Translations under genes and position numbers: made by a program
Part shown: positions 25,175-35,632 of the stretch, one piece after another
Position numbering within the stretch: the first letter of the stretch is position 1
Layout of the letters: the number at the start of each line of letters is the position of its first letter
Source of the DNA: Candidatus Saccharimonadota bacterium
GTDB taxonomy: Bacteria; Patescibacteriota; Saccharimonadia; CAILAD01; BJGX01
Assembly: GCA_014191035.1 (NCBI GenBank)
Contig: BJGX01000003.1
Span: 1 to 48,929 of the forward strand
DNA: 48,929 nucleotides
Direction: 5' to 3'
The notes under the pieces: generated by a model
Seen by the model: only the letters and a program-made list of their open reading frames with translations
The model's database searches: none
What the model was told of the DNA's origin: nothing

Positions 25175-27313
25175 ATGGAAATAATCCATCCTTTTGGAGG
25201 CAAAACTCATAAATTCGAAACTGAGTTTGCCGGCAAAAAACTAACAATCGAAACAGGTAATATGGCCTTTAGGGCTGACGGAGCAGTGACTGTTCGTTAC
25301 GGCGATACAATGCTTTTGGCGACTGCTGTAGTACAGCCTAAACCAAAGCCAGATACTGACTTTTTTCCGCTATTAATCGACTATGAAGAGCGCTGGTATG
25401 CTTCAGGAAAGATTTCTGGAAGCCGATACATTAAGCGCGAAGCTAAGCCTTCAGACAAGGCCGTGCTAACCTCAAGACTAATCGACCGACCAATTCGTCC
25501 ATTGTTCCCCAAGGGGTATCGCAATGATGTTCAGGTAGTAGTAACTGCTTTAAGCGTAGATCTGGAAAATGAACCAGATGTGATTGCAATTATCGCAGCC
25601 TCAACTGCTTTAATGTTAACTGGTGCTCCTTTTGAAGGCCCAGTTGCCGCAGCTAGAATTGGCCAAATCGATGGTAAGCTTGTAGTGAATCCAACTGTCA
25701 GTGAGCAAGAAAACAGCAAGCTTAACTTGACTGTAGCTGGAACTAAAGACGCTATTATGATGGTGGAATCAGTTGCAAACGAAGTTCCGGAATCAGTGAT
25801 TTTGGAAGGTTTCGAGCTAGCCATAAAAGAGTGGCAGCCTGTAATTGAAATTCAAAACAAGATTGTAAAAGAACTTGGTATTGAAAAGAAAGAATACGAA
25901 TTATTCACCCCAAATGAAGAAGTCGAAGCCAAAGTTTATGATTATCTTAAAGACAAGCTGGGCGAAGGGGTTCGTAGCCCTAATAAAAATGAGCGCCATG
26001 AAGCAATCGAGCAGTTACATGATGATGTAATGGCCGAGTTTGCTTTGCTTCCAGACGATGTAGAAGATGATGGCAAAGAGCGCTTCGGACACCCAGATGT
26101 CGAGCTAGCCTTTGAAAAAGTAATCGATAAAGAAATTCGTCGATCTATCTTAGAAGAGGGTACCCGACCAGATAATCGTAAAAACACAGAGATTCGACCA
26201 CTTAGTATGCAAGTTGGAATTATTCCACGCACCCACGGAAGTGGATTGTTTACTCGCGGTGCTACCCAGGGCTTAACACTTACTACCTTGGCTCCTGCTG
26301 GCGCTGCTCAGCAAATTGAAACTATGGAAGAAGATACCGAGAAGTTTTATATGCATCATTATAACTTCCCGCCATTTTCTATCGGCGAAGCACGCCCAAT
26401 GCGCTCAGCAGGACGTCGCGAAATCGGCCATGGAAACTTGGCTGAACGTGCACTACTAGCAGTGTTGCCAGAAAAAGAAGAATTTCCTTATACCATTCGC
26501 ACAGTTACCGAAATCTTGAGTAGTGCTGGTTCAACCTCGATGGCTGCAACCTGCGCGAGCACCTTGAGCTTGATGGATGCTGGTGTACCAATTAAGCGCC
26601 CGGTAAGTGGTATTGCAATGGGCCTTATGGTAAACCACAATAACCCAAGCGAATACGTAGTACTAAGTGATATCCAGGACGCCGAAGACTTTGCTGGCGA
26701 TATGGACTTTAAGGTAACTGGAACATCCGAAGGTATTACTGCTTTACAGATGGACATCAAGCTTAAAGGCTTGAGTCTAGAAATACTTAAGGCTGCATTA
26801 GAACAGGGCAACGAAGGCCGAGCGGAAATACTTAAGGCCATGACTGATGTTATAGCCGAGCCTAGAGCCGATCTAAGTGAGTTTGCCCCACGCATTACCA
26901 AGCTTATGATTAACCCAGATAAAATTCGCGAAGTAATTGGTAAAGGTGGCGAAACCATCCAAAAGATTACTGGAGAAACTGGTGTAGATATTGACATCGA
27001 CGATAGTGGGTTAATTATGATTGCCAGCGCCGATGCAAAGGCTGCCGAAACTGCCAAGCAGTGGATTGAATCAATCGTCGCAGAGCCAGAAATTGGCCAG
27101 ATTTATGATGGTAAGGTTGTAAAGGTGATGGACTTTGGTGCATTTGTTGAAATCTTACCAGGTAAAGAAGGTATGGTTCATGTTAGCCAAATACGTGATG
27201 AACGTGTTGAAGATATTCACAAAGAGCTTAGTGAAGGCGATGAAGTCAAAGTTAAGCTTATGGAAATTGATGATCGTGGCAGACTAAATCTTTCGATGAA
27301 AGCCGCTAAATAA
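25175..27313 (+). CDS. pnp: Polynucleotide phosphorylase
   Basis: Two RNase PH-like domains, KH domain VIGKGGETIQKI, S1 domain. Confidence 0.97.
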   Translation: MEIIHPFGGKTHKFETEFAGKKLTIETGNMAFRADGAVTVRYGDTMLLATAVVQPKPKPDTDFFPLLIDYEERWYASGKISGSRYIKREAKPSDKAVLTSRLIDRPIRPLFPKGYRNDVQVVVTALSVDLENEPDVIAIIAASTALMLTGAPFEGPVAAARIGQIDGKLVVNPTVSEQENSKLNLTVAGTKDAIMMVESVANEVPESVILEGFELAIKEWQPVIEIQNKIVKELGIEKKEYELFTPNEEVEAKVYDYLKDKLGEGVRSPNKNERHEAIEQLHDDVMAEFALLPDDVEDDGKERFGHPDVELAFEKVIDKEIRRSILEEGTRPDNRKNTEIRPLSMQVGIIPRTHGSGLFTRGATQGLTLTTLAPAGAAQQIETMEEDTEKFYMHHYNFPPFSIGEARPMRSAGRREIGHGNLAERALLAVLPEKEEFPYTIRTVTEILSSAGSTSMAATCASTLSLMDAGVPIKRPVSGIAMGLMVNHNNPSEYVVLSDIQDAEDFAGDMDFKVTGTSEGITALQMDIKLKGLSLEILKAALEQGNEGRAEILKAMTDVIAEPRADLSEFAPRITKLMINPDKIREVIGKGGETIQKITGETGVDIDIDDSGLIMIASADAKAAETAKQWIESIVAEPEIGQIYDGKVVKVMDFGAFVEILPGKEGMVHVSQIRDERVEDIHKELSEGDEVKVKLMEIDDRGRLNLSMKAAK

Positions 27314-27363
27314 TTATCAGTCCAGAATCTGCTCACCATCCGTGAGCAGGACTGGGGGGATAT

Positions 27364-27966
27364 ATGAAACTCGAGCAGAAACAAGCCAAGCTAAATGCTA
27401 TTGCAAAGCGGATAATGAACCGTGAAATAGATATTGATTTGGCCAAGGACTGTCTCAACCCCGTACCTGGAGAAGGAAACGCCAATGCCGAGCTGATGTT
27501 TATCGGTGAAGCGCCAGGCGCTCAAGAAGACAAGCAGGGCCGACCATTCGTTGGTGCCAGCGGTAAGTTTTTAGCTGAAATGCTTGAAGGCATTGGCTTG
27601 AAACGTGAAGATGTTTTTATAACCAACATCGTGAAGTTTCGACCACCCGAAAACCGCGACCCCAAGCCAGATGAAATCAAAGCCTGTATGCCAATTCTTT
27701 TTGAGCAGATTGAAGTGATTAGGCCAAAATTATTAATATTTTTGGGCCGTCACTCAATGAATGTTTTCTTTCCCAAGTTAAAAATTAGTGAAGCTCATGG
27801 TGAAATGATTAAGACAAATGTTCAAAAACCCGATGGTTCAGAGTTTGAACAAAATTGTTTACCACTTTATCACCCAGCGGCCGCACTATATAACGGGTCA
27901 ATGCGAAAAGTATTATTAGAAGACTTTGCAAAAATCCCCAAATTATTAGAAATTATCAAAAAATAA
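27364..27966 (+). CDS. Uracil-DNA glycosylase, family 4-like
   Basis: ELMFIGEAPGAQEDKQGRPFVGASGKFLAEML, YHPAAAL. Confidence 0.9.
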   Translation: MKLEQKQAKLNAIAKRIMNREIDIDLAKDCLNPVPGEGNANAELMFIGEAPGAQEDKQGRPFVGASGKFLAEMLEGIGLKREDVFITNIVKFRPPENRDPKPDEIKACMPILFEQIEVIRPKLLIFLGRHSMNVFFPKLKISEAHGEMIKTNVQKPDGSEFEQNCLPLYHPAAALYNGSMRKVLLEDFAKIPKLLEIIKK

Positions 27967-27997
27967 GAACATTTAAGAAAGGATAATTAACAAAAAA

Positions 27998-30052
27998 ATG
28001 TCAAAAGACAATTTAAAAAGCCGTCCATTGACGGCGCAAGACCTGGGCTTAAATAACAAGCCTGAGCCTCAAAAACAAAATGACACAAAAGCAACTCAGC
28101 CTCCGGCCAGAGCTGCCAATACAAACCAGAGACCAAATCAAAGCTCAAACCAGCAAAGACCTGGACAGGGTGGGGGTCGTAATAACCAACAGGGCAACCG
28201 TGGAAACAATCAGGGTCGACCTGGCGGAAACAGAAACAACAATCGCGGTGGTGGCGGGAATAATCGCCGACGCTTCGATAAGGGGCCAACTAAATTTGCG
28301 GTTGGTAGTTTTAACCAGAACACTCCGGTTTCTAAGCCCACAGCCCAAGTAAGTATGAGCAAAATTGATGCTGGTAAACTCAAGATTGTGCCACTTGGTG
28401 GACTTGGTCAAATTGGTAAGAACCTTATGGCGCTCGAATATGAAGACGACATTATCATTATGGATATGGGCTTTACCTTCCCGGGTGAAGATCAGCCAGG
28501 AATCGATTTGATCGTTCCAGACATCACTTACCTAGAAGAACGAAAGCATAAAATTCGAGGAATATTTATTACTCACGCACACGAAGATCATGTAGGTGGT
28601 ATTCCATTTTTGCTGCCAAAGATACCTGCGCCAATTTATGCTGCGCAATTTACCGTAAAGTTTATTGAACGTAAGCTCGAAGAATATCACCTGGATTTCA
28701 AGCCAGAACTTCACATTGTCGACCAAGACAAGCACGATAAAATTCAGCTTGGTGTATTCACTGTTGAATTTATACGTATAACTCACTCAATTCCAGATGC
28801 CTGTGCATTAGCCATAACTACACCAATAGGTAAGATTGTGAATACCGGCGACTGGAGATTTGAAGAGCAGCCATTAGACGGTAAAGAATCGGATAAAACT
28901 CGACTTAAGGAGTTGGGCGATGAGGGTGTCATGCTTTTAATGTGCGATTCAACCAACTGCGAACAGCCAGGCAGAACACCATCTGAAACTGAAATTATCG
29001 AAACCTTAGACGAAATCATGGTTCGAAATTACAACAAACGTGTAATTATATCTTGTTTTGGTAGTCAGGTAACTCGTATGCAGATTATTGTTAATGCAGT
29101 TGCTAAAGCTCATCGTAAATTAGTGGTAGTAGGGCGAAGCATGCTTAACAACCTCGAGCTTTCTGTGAAGCTTGGTTATATCAAAATTCCACCAGGGCTT
29201 ATTATTAAGGCTCAGGATATGAAGAGCTATGAAGACAGTGAGCTTGCCGTAATTACCACCGGTTCTCAGGGTGAAGAGTTTTCAGCCCTTCAGAGAATGG
29301 GTACAGGTGAACATCGCGATGTTAAATTGAAAGAAGGTGATGTAATTGTGCTTTCATCTTCAATTATCCCAGGAAATGAAAAGTCAGTATGGGGAATGGT
29401 AGATAACCTGTTTAGATGGGGATCTTACGTTTATCAATCAGCTACAAGGCAAATTGACGACTTAGGCATTTTCCATATTTCAGGACACGCTAATGTTGAT
29501 GAAGTCAAAGAAATGATTGAGCTTGTAAGGCCGAAGTACTACTTACCAATTCACGGTGAATTACACCATATGAAGCACAACGCCAAGATAGCTCTTGATA
29601 TGGGATTTGATCCTAAAAATGTATTCGTTGTTGAAAACGGACAAACTATCGAATTAGATAAAGAAGGTGCAAAGCTCGGTAAGAAAGTTAAGTCTGGTGA
29701 AGTGCTTATCGATGGCGCAGGAATTGGTGATGTTCAAGAAATTGTACTAAAAGACCGAATGGCGATGAGTAGCGACGGTGTGTTTATGATAGTTACAACT
29801 ATTGATAAAAAGACCGGCAAGCTGGTTACCAGTCCAGACATCATCAGCCGTGGTTTTATCTATGTTAAAGACAATGCCGAAATTTTGAATAACTCACGAA
29901 AAATTGTCAAAAACATTGTAGATACCAAGACCCCAGGTTTGCCTGCAAACTCGCCAGTATTTAAGGCGCGTATTCGTGACGAAGTAAGCAATTACTTGTA
30001 TAAAATTACCAAGCGCAATCCAATTGTTCTTCCAGTTGTAATCGAAGTTTAA
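27998..30052 (+). CDS. rnj: Ribonuclease J with a disordered RG/N-rich N-terminal extension
   Basis: VPLGGLGQIGKNL, THAHEDHVGGIPFLL, CDSTN; N-terminal QRPGQGGGRNNQQGNRGNNQGRPGGNRNNNRGGGGNNRRR. Confidence 0.95.
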   Translation: MSKDNLKSRPLTAQDLGLNNKPEPQKQNDTKATQPPARAANTNQRPNQSSNQQRPGQGGGRNNQQGNRGNNQGRPGGNRNNNRGGGGNNRRRFDKGPTKFAVGSFNQNTPVSKPTAQVSMSKIDAGKLKIVPLGGLGQIGKNLMALEYEDDIIIMDMGFTFPGEDQPGIDLIVPDITYLEERKHKIRGIFITHAHEDHVGGIPFLLPKIPAPIYAAQFTVKFIERKLEEYHLDFKPELHIVDQDKHDKIQLGVFTVEFIRITHSIPDACALAITTPIGKIVNTGDWRFEEQPLDGKESDKTRLKELGDEGVMLLMCDSTNCEQPGRTPSETEIIETLDEIMVRNYNKRVIISCFGSQVTRMQIIVNAVAKAHRKLVVVGRSMLNNLELSVKLGYIKIPPGLIIKAQDMKSYEDSELAVITTGSQGEEFSALQRMGTGEHRDVKLKEGDVIVLSSSIIPGNEKSVWGMVDNLFRWGSYVYQSATRQIDDLGIFHISGHANVDEVKEMIELVRPKYYLPIHGELHHMKHNAKIALDMGFDPKNVFVVENGQTIELDKEGAKLGKKVKSGEVLIDGAGIGDVQEIVLKDRMAMSSDGVFMIVTTIDKKTGKLVTSPDIISRGFIYVKDNAEILNNSRKIVKNIVDTKTPGLPANSPVFKARIRDEVSNYLYKITKRNPIVLPVVIEV

Positions 30053-30107
30053 ATATTGCCATCGCTGTTTGGTGGGCGTATATTGAATTCATAAATAAGG
30101 AGTTTTT

Positions 30108-30794
30108 ATGAAGGATATTAAAGCTTACGCAACAGAAGCTATCGGCACAGGTATACTTGTGCTTGGTGGCTGTGGTACAGCCGTTTTGGCTGCCAATAAA
30201 GTCGGAGTCTTGGGTGTGGCTCTGGCTTTTGGTTTGTCACTATTAATTATGGCCTACGTGATTGGTCATATTTCAGGGGCACACATTAACCCAGCAGTAA
30301 CAATTGGTCTTGCCACAATCAAAAAGTTTGATTGGAACAAAGTACCGGGCTATATCGTGGCTCAGATAATTGGTGGTATTTTGGGAGGCTTAGTTATATA
30401 TATTATTGCCACAAATACACCAGGCTTCGAATTAACTGCCCAAAACTTTGCCGTAAACGGCTGGGGAGAGCTATCGCCAACTGGTGTTGGGATTCGCACA
30501 GTGTTCTTTACCGAAATAGTTATGACTGCACTATTGGTATTTGCAGTTGCTTCAACAACTGATAAAAAGTTTGCATCAGGTTTTGGTGGGATTGCAGTTG
30601 GTTTTATGCTGGCCCTGGTTCACCTAATTAGTATTCCTGTGGACAATACATCGGTTAATCCAGCAAGAAGTATGGGTGTTGCCGTATTTGTGGGCGGGCA
30701 GGCCGTTAATCAGCTATGGCTGTTTTTTGCGGCACCAATAATTGGTGGAATTCTAGGAGCCCTTGCTTACAAATTCATTTCCGATAACAAGTAG
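30108..30794 (+). CDS. Aquaporin / MIP family channel
   Basis: SGAHINPAVTIG and NTSVNPARSMG double NPA motifs. Confidence 0.93.
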   Translation: MKDIKAYATEAIGTGILVLGGCGTAVLAANKVGVLGVALAFGLSLLIMAYVIGHISGAHINPAVTIGLATIKKFDWNKVPGYIVAQIIGGILGGLVIYIIATNTPGFELTAQNFAVNGWGELSPTGVGIRTVFFTEIVMTALLVFAVASTTDKKFASGFGGIAVGFMLALVHLISIPVDNTSVNPARSMGVAVFVGGQAVNQLWLFFAAPIIGGILGALAYKFISDNK

Positions 30795-30828
30795 TTAAAG
30801 TTCGGTTTTTCCGGTTTTGGACTGTATG

Positions 30829-30856
30829 TTAAATAACTAGGCATACAGTCCTTTGA
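30829..30856 (+). terminator. Terminator after the aquaporin gene
   Basis: Perfect 10-bp stem GGACTGTATG/CATACAGTCC followed by TTTGATTT. Confidence 0.65.
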
Positions 30857-31011
30857 TTTAAGCTGACAATTTATAAAAAAACTAACCAAACTTATGTTTG
30901 ACAACCGTTGTATTTATTACATAAATGTGCTATAATGCTTATACTTTGAAGAGAAAAACACTTAAAAATACTCTGGCAAACGTCCAAGGTTTAAGGCTAT
31001 AATAAACAGAT

Positions 31012-33144
31012 ATGGCTAAACCAAAACGCGGACGACCACCAAAAAATAAAAAAGCAATCAAAAAGGATCAGGCCGAACAAGAGGAGGGACTGAAGCGTTC
31101 AGTATTGAAAGAAATACTGGCGATTATTCTTATAACTGTTGGCGTATTTATTATTTTGGCAATTATTGGAGTTGCCGGTAGTTTAGGCAAATGGGTAACA
31201 GACGCTATCAAGTTCTTGGTAGGCCAAAGTATATACGTTGTGCCAGTTGCGCTGTTTGGAATTTCTTACATGCTATTTGCTCAGGAAAAGCATCCGCTTA
31301 AGACTCATAATTTGGTAGGAATTTTAAGCTTTTTCATTTGCTTTAGCACTATCCTTCAAGCTTTGCTTGGCTCAGATGTTGGCTTTGATGTATCGACGGT
31401 TGGTAATTATGGCGGTGTTATTGGTTGGGGAATTTATGCTCTAGTGTCGCCAATACTCACCAGATGGGTTCTAGTATTTATCTTTGCAATGTTAACTATT
31501 ATTTCAATAATTGTTGCAGCAAATGCCAGAATGAAGCATATTGTTCAAAAGTTATTGCCTGGCCGTAAAGATAAAGAAGAGAAAGAAGCCGATGAGGGCT
31601 TTAAAATTAATAATCATTCATTGCCTATTAAAGGAACAATAGGAAATGATAAGCCCAAAGAAGAAGAAAAAGAACCCGCCGGGCCAATTGTTGCAAGCTT
31701 TGATAAAGACTGGAAATATCCGCCGACTAATTTATTAGAAACAACAACTACCCAGGCAGACCCTGGTGATGCAAAAGCTAATAGTAATAAGATCAAGTCT
31801 GTTTTTGAGGATTTCGGTTATGCGGTCGACATGAAAGGTGTGGATATTGGTCCGACCGTTTCGCAATATGCCCTAAAACCACCTTCAGGCGTAAATCTAG
31901 CAAAATTTAATAATTTGGATAAGAACCTCGCACTTGCACTTGAGGCCGAACAGGTTCGTATAGAGGCTCCAATACCTGGTAAAAGCTTGGTTGGTATTGA
32001 AGTTCCAAATAAAAAGAATTCAACAATTCGCTTAAGAGATATTATTTCATCTGATGAAGTAAAAGATAGCAAAAGTAAGCTTAATTTTGTTCTTGGTAGA
32101 GACGTGCACGGTGAGATTTTTACTGCCGATTTAGATACTGCACCCCATATGCTTATTGCAGGTGCTACTGGTTCTGGTAAGAGTGTTATGATCAACACTC
32201 TTATTGTCAGCCTGCTTTACAGAAACAGCCCAAGCGAACTTAAAATGATTATGGTTGACCCTAAACGTGTTGAGCTGTCTTTCTATAATGATATTCCGCA
32301 CTTGTTAGCTCCCGTAATTCATGATGCAACTGGCACAATATCTGCTTTGAAATGGGCTACAGCAGAAATGCAAAGAAGACTAACACTATTGTCTGAGCAC
32401 CATAAAAGAGATATTGGTGAATATAACAAGCAAAAGGGCGTAGATAAAATGCCTTACATTGTTATAGTCATAGATGAGTTGGCCGACTTAATGCTAGTAG
32501 CAGCTAAAGACCTTGATAATCTGATTGTCTCTATAGCTCAGATGGCACGCGCAGTTGGAATTCACTTGGTGCTTGCTACTCAAAGACCTAGTGTGAATGT
32601 TATTACAGGTACTATTAAGGCTAATGTTCCAACCAGAATAGCTCTAAACACTTCCAGTCAGATTGATTCAAGAACTATTATAGATGTTGCAGGAGCAGAA
32701 AAGCTTTTGGGAAAAGGTGATATGTTGTTCTCAAGTCCATCTTACGTCAAGCCAAAACGTGTGCAAGGTGTTTATTTGAGTGAAGAAGAAGTAACAAAAG
32801 TGGCAAAGTATCTGAAAGAACAAAGAGAGCCACAATATAACGAAGAAGTTTTGAATCAAACATCTAAAATGAAGGGTGGCGTTGGCGTTGGCGTTGGCGG
32901 TGGCTTTGGTGATGACGAAGATGATGAAATGCTAGAATCGGCAGCTGAGTTAGTTATTCAAAACGGTAAAGCCTCAGCAACTTTACTACAAAGAAGACTC
33001 AGGGTCGGGTATCCTAAGGCTGCCAGGCTAATTGACTTATTGGAAGACAAAGGTGTAATCGGCCCAGCTGATGGTTCGAGACCAAGAGAGGTATTGATTT
33101 CAAGCGTGGATGAACTAAGAGGGGGAAATAGTGAGTCCGAATGA
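31012..33144 (+). CDS. ftsK: DNA translocase FtsK/SpoIIIE
   Basis: TM N-terminus; MLIAGATGSGKSVMINT, VIVIDELADLM, LATQRPSVNVITG; C-terminal gamma domain. Confidence 0.96.
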   Translation: MAKPKRGRPPKNKKAIKKDQAEQEEGLKRSVLKEILAIILITVGVFIILAIIGVAGSLGKWVTDAIKFLVGQSIYVVPVALFGISYMLFAQEKHPLKTHNLVGILSFFICFSTILQALLGSDVGFDVSTVGNYGGVIGWGIYALVSPILTRWVLVFIFAMLTIISIIVAANARMKHIVQKLLPGRKDKEEKEADEGFKINNHSLPIKGTIGNDKPKEEEKEPAGPIVASFDKDWKYPPTNLLETTTTQADPGDAKANSNKIKSVFEDFGYAVDMKGVDIGPTVSQYALKPPSGVNLAKFNNLDKNLALALEAEQVRIEAPIPGKSLVGIEVPNKKNSTIRLRDIISSDEVKDSKSKLNFVLGRDVHGEIFTADLDTAPHMLIAGATGSGKSVMINTLIVSLLYRNSPSELKMIMVDPKRVELSFYNDIPHLLAPVIHDATGTISALKWATAEMQRRLTLLSEHHKRDIGEYNKQKGVDKMPYIVIVIDELADLMLVAAKDLDNLIVSIAQMARAVGIHLVLATQRPSVNVITGTIKANVPTRIALNTSSQIDSRTIIDVAGAEKLLGKGDMLFSSPSYVKPKRVQGVYLSEEEVTKVAKYLKEQREPQYNEEVLNQTSKMKGGVGVGVGGGFGDDEDDEMLESAAELVIQNGKASATLLQRRLRVGYPKAARLIDLLEDKGVIGPADGSRPREVLISSVDELRGGNSESE

Positions 33145-34159
33145 GAAGCCTAAATATATAGTTAAATCAGGCAATTCAAATAATAAAAATGAATTAAAAT
33201 TGTCAGATCTTTTTAGTCGTCGCCGAAAAGAATTGGAATTAAGCCTTGATGATATTGAAAAAAATACTCATATTCGCAAAAAATATCTGCGTCTTTTAGA
33301 AAAGGGTGATTATGCCAATCTCTCGAATGATGTATATACCAGAGGTTACGTAAAAAATTATGCTGAATTTTTAGGCTTTGATACCAAAGAAATTCTCAAG
33401 CTTTATTCGAGCGAAAGACTTCAGTACGAGCAAACAATCGGTATTTATAATAAAAAATCCAAGTCTAAGTCTTTAAACCCTATAGACTCACAAACATTTA
33501 CAATAACTCCTAAAACAATTTTGGTAGGCTTAGCAAGTATTTTTGTACTAATTATGGTTGGGTATGTCTCTTGGCAGTTTTCTCAGTTATCTGCACCTCC
33601 AATTATCAGGCTGGCAAATCAAGACAGTTCAAGTACCGATTCTAGCTTTGTTATTGTTAGTGGAGAAGTCGATAGTGGCTCAGACGTATTTATTAATGAC
33701 TCACCAATACTTTCTTCACCTGATGGCTCATTTAGCGATAGAGTGGCCTTAATTAATGGCTCTAATCAAATTAAAGTTAGTGCCCGAAATAAGTTTGGAA
33801 AAGAGTCTTCGAAGACAATAATAGTTGAGTCGACCGTGCAGGGCTTAAATGCCAATATCGAAAATGATATTAGTAACAATAAAATTGATGGAGTTGAAGT
33901 TCTTGTCGAAGCTAAGGAGCAGGCAATTTTTGTTAACGTTAAGTCTGATGGTAAAGACGTTTTTAAGGGCACGATGCTTCCGGGCTCCAAGCAGCTTTTT
34001 AAGGCTAAAGATACAATTAAGATTTCAACGGGTAACGCAGGTAGTACTTCGGTTAACGTAACTAATAGTTTGGTCGTTAACAAAAATGTTGGTACACTAG
34101 GCCCAGAGGGTGAGCCCAGGCAAGACATTATTTTTAATAAGGATACAAATATTCAATGA
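33131..34159 (+). CDS. RodZ-like HTH membrane protein
   Basis: N-terminal HTH LSDLFSRRRKELELSLDDIEKNTHIRKKYLRLLEKGDY, TM helix, extracellular domain. Confidence 0.78.
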   Translation: MSPNEKPKYIVKSGNSNNKNELKLSDLFSRRRKELELSLDDIEKNTHIRKKYLRLLEKGDYANLSNDVYTRGYVKNYAEFLGFDTKEILKLYSSERLQYEQTIGIYNKKSKSKSLNPIDSQTFTITPKTILVGLASIFVLIMVGYVSWQFSQLSAPPIIRLANQDSSSTDSSFVIVSGEVDSGSDVFINDSPILSSPDGSFSDRVALINGSNQIKVSARNKFGKESSKTIIVESTVQGLNANIENDISNNKIDGVEVLVEAKEQAIFVNVKSDGKDVFKGTMLPGSKQLFKAKDTIKISTGNAGSTSVNVTNSLVVNKNVGTLGPEGEPRQDIIFNKDTNIQ

Positions 34160-34653
34160 GTAAAACTTCATCTTTTGACATAGTAAGCGAATTTGATCAG
34201 GCCGAAATGAACAACGCCGTCGATCAAACAGCCCGCGAAATACAAACCAGATATGATTTTCAGGGTACAAATTCTAAAATTACTTATGATAAAGAAAATC
34301 AGAATATTGATATTTCATCTAATTCCGAACTTAAGTTAGAGGCAATTGTGGATGTCCTAGAGTCAAAATTTATAAAGCGCGGTTTGAATCTAAAACACCT
34401 CGATAAGTCGGCCGAGGTATTGCAGTCTGGCATGGACTATAAAAAGACGCTTAATTTGGTTCAGGGCCTAGATCAAGAAAAGGCTAAAAAGATAACAAAG
34501 CTCATCCGCGAAAAACACCCAAAAGTTAAGACTCAAATTCAAGGAGAAGAAGTAAGAGTTATGTCTCCATCAAAAGATGAATTACAGAGCGTTATGAGTT
34601 TACTAAAAACTTCAGAACTAGACATGCCTCTTAATTTTGTTAATTTCCGTTAG
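34156..34653 (+). CDS. yajQ: YajQ family nucleotide-binding protein
   Basis: SFDIVSEFDQAEMNNAVDQTAREIQTRYDF. Confidence 0.95.
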   Translation: MSKTSSFDIVSEFDQAEMNNAVDQTAREIQTRYDFQGTNSKITYDKENQNIDISSNSELKLEAIVDVLESKFIKRGLNLKHLDKSAEVLQSGMDYKKTLNLVQGLDQEKAKKITKLIREKHPKVKTQIQGEEVRVMSPSKDELQSVMSLLKTSELDMPLNFVNFR

Positions 34654-35187
34654 TTATTCTGTAACTACTTTATCAAGCCAAATGTCTCCACCAGAGCTTA
34701 GTACTAAACTGCTTTTAGTGTTGTAGTATCTGCTAGTATTAAAGCATTTTAGGGGTCTAGATACTGGATTATTTAGCGGGTAGTCGGTTGCCAAGTTGTC
34801 TTCAATTGGCTTGATTTCATCTGGAATGTTAGTAACACCAATATCAAGTTTCGCGCCTGATCGATTCCAGCCATAAACGCAAAATTTATTTTCTGGCAAA
34901 CTAAAAGGCGTGTTTATAGTCGACAACTTATTCATGTAGTATATGTCGGATCCGGCGCTTGATTTAATTTTGGCAATATTATCTAATTTTGATTCTCTTT
35001 GTGATAGCAAGCTCACAAAAGAATACTCGCCAGGTTTTTGGGTTTCAATTTTTCTAGATGCGTAGCTATTAAAAACCAAAGCTGTCCCAGCTATAGCAAC
35101 TATTGCTATCATTATCATTAATTCATCGACACGTCTTCGTCTTTTGATATTTTTTGTACTTAGATACTGGTTTACTTTAGGTTTCAT
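34654..35187 (-). CDS. Hypothetical single-TM protein
   Basis: MKPKVNQYLSTKNIKRRRRVDELMIMIAIVAIAGTALVF. Confidence 0.65.
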   Translation of the reverse strand: MKPKVNQYLSTKNIKRRRRVDELMIMIAIVAIAGTALVFNSYASRKIETQKPGEYSFVSLLSQRESKLDNIAKIKSSAGSDIYYMNKLSTINTPFSLPENKFCVYGWNRSGAKLDIGVTNIPDEIKPIEDNLATDYPLNNPVSRPLKCFNTSRYYNTKSSLVLSSGGDIWLDKVVTE

Positions 35188-35612
35188 TTTTTGCCTCTCC
35201 TGGGCGTGTTAATTAAATCGTATCCGAACAGTATCGCAGCGGTCGATAAAGCTATCAAGCCAAGGCCAGCTAGAGTTTTGCCAATGTTATTAAACAATAG
35301 CAGTCTTTCAAAGGAGTTGTTCCCACTTAATACTCCAAATTTAATTATCCCGTAGAGCATCAAGGCATCGATAGTAACCCAGAGGATATTAGATATGATA
35401 AGTGGCTTAATCCTGTTTGAAATAGCATATGCAAATGGCACTAAGCCGCCAATGAAATAAATAACCCATGTGTCTAAGGACAAGCCTGTAGTGACTTGTG
35501 TCTGGTATAGGTTGAGTACACCTGGAACGTGCGAAAGCGGCATAGCAAAAGCCACTACATACATTGCATAGCCAATAATTTTTTTACTTGTATTGTTTTT
35601 TTTCGCTGTCAT
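35184..35612 (-). CDS. Hypothetical multi-TM protein
   Basis: Start set at MTAKKNNTSKK rather than the longer track start, which overlaps the divergent gene at 35633. Confidence 0.65.
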   Translation of the reverse strand: MTAKKNNTSKKIIGYAMYVVAFAMPLSHVPGVLNLYQTQVTTGLSLDTWVIYFIGGLVPFAYAISNRIKPLIISNILWVTIDALMLYGIIKFGVLSGNNSFERLLLFNNIGKTLAGLGLIALSTAAILFGYDLINTPRRGKK

Positions 35613-35632
35613 TTCTATAATACTTATACTTA

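Noticed and set aside
32877-32906. GGCGTTGGCGTTGGCGTTGGC simple repeat in ftsK
   Set aside because: Short in-frame Gly/Val linker repeat; ordinary low-complexity between domains.
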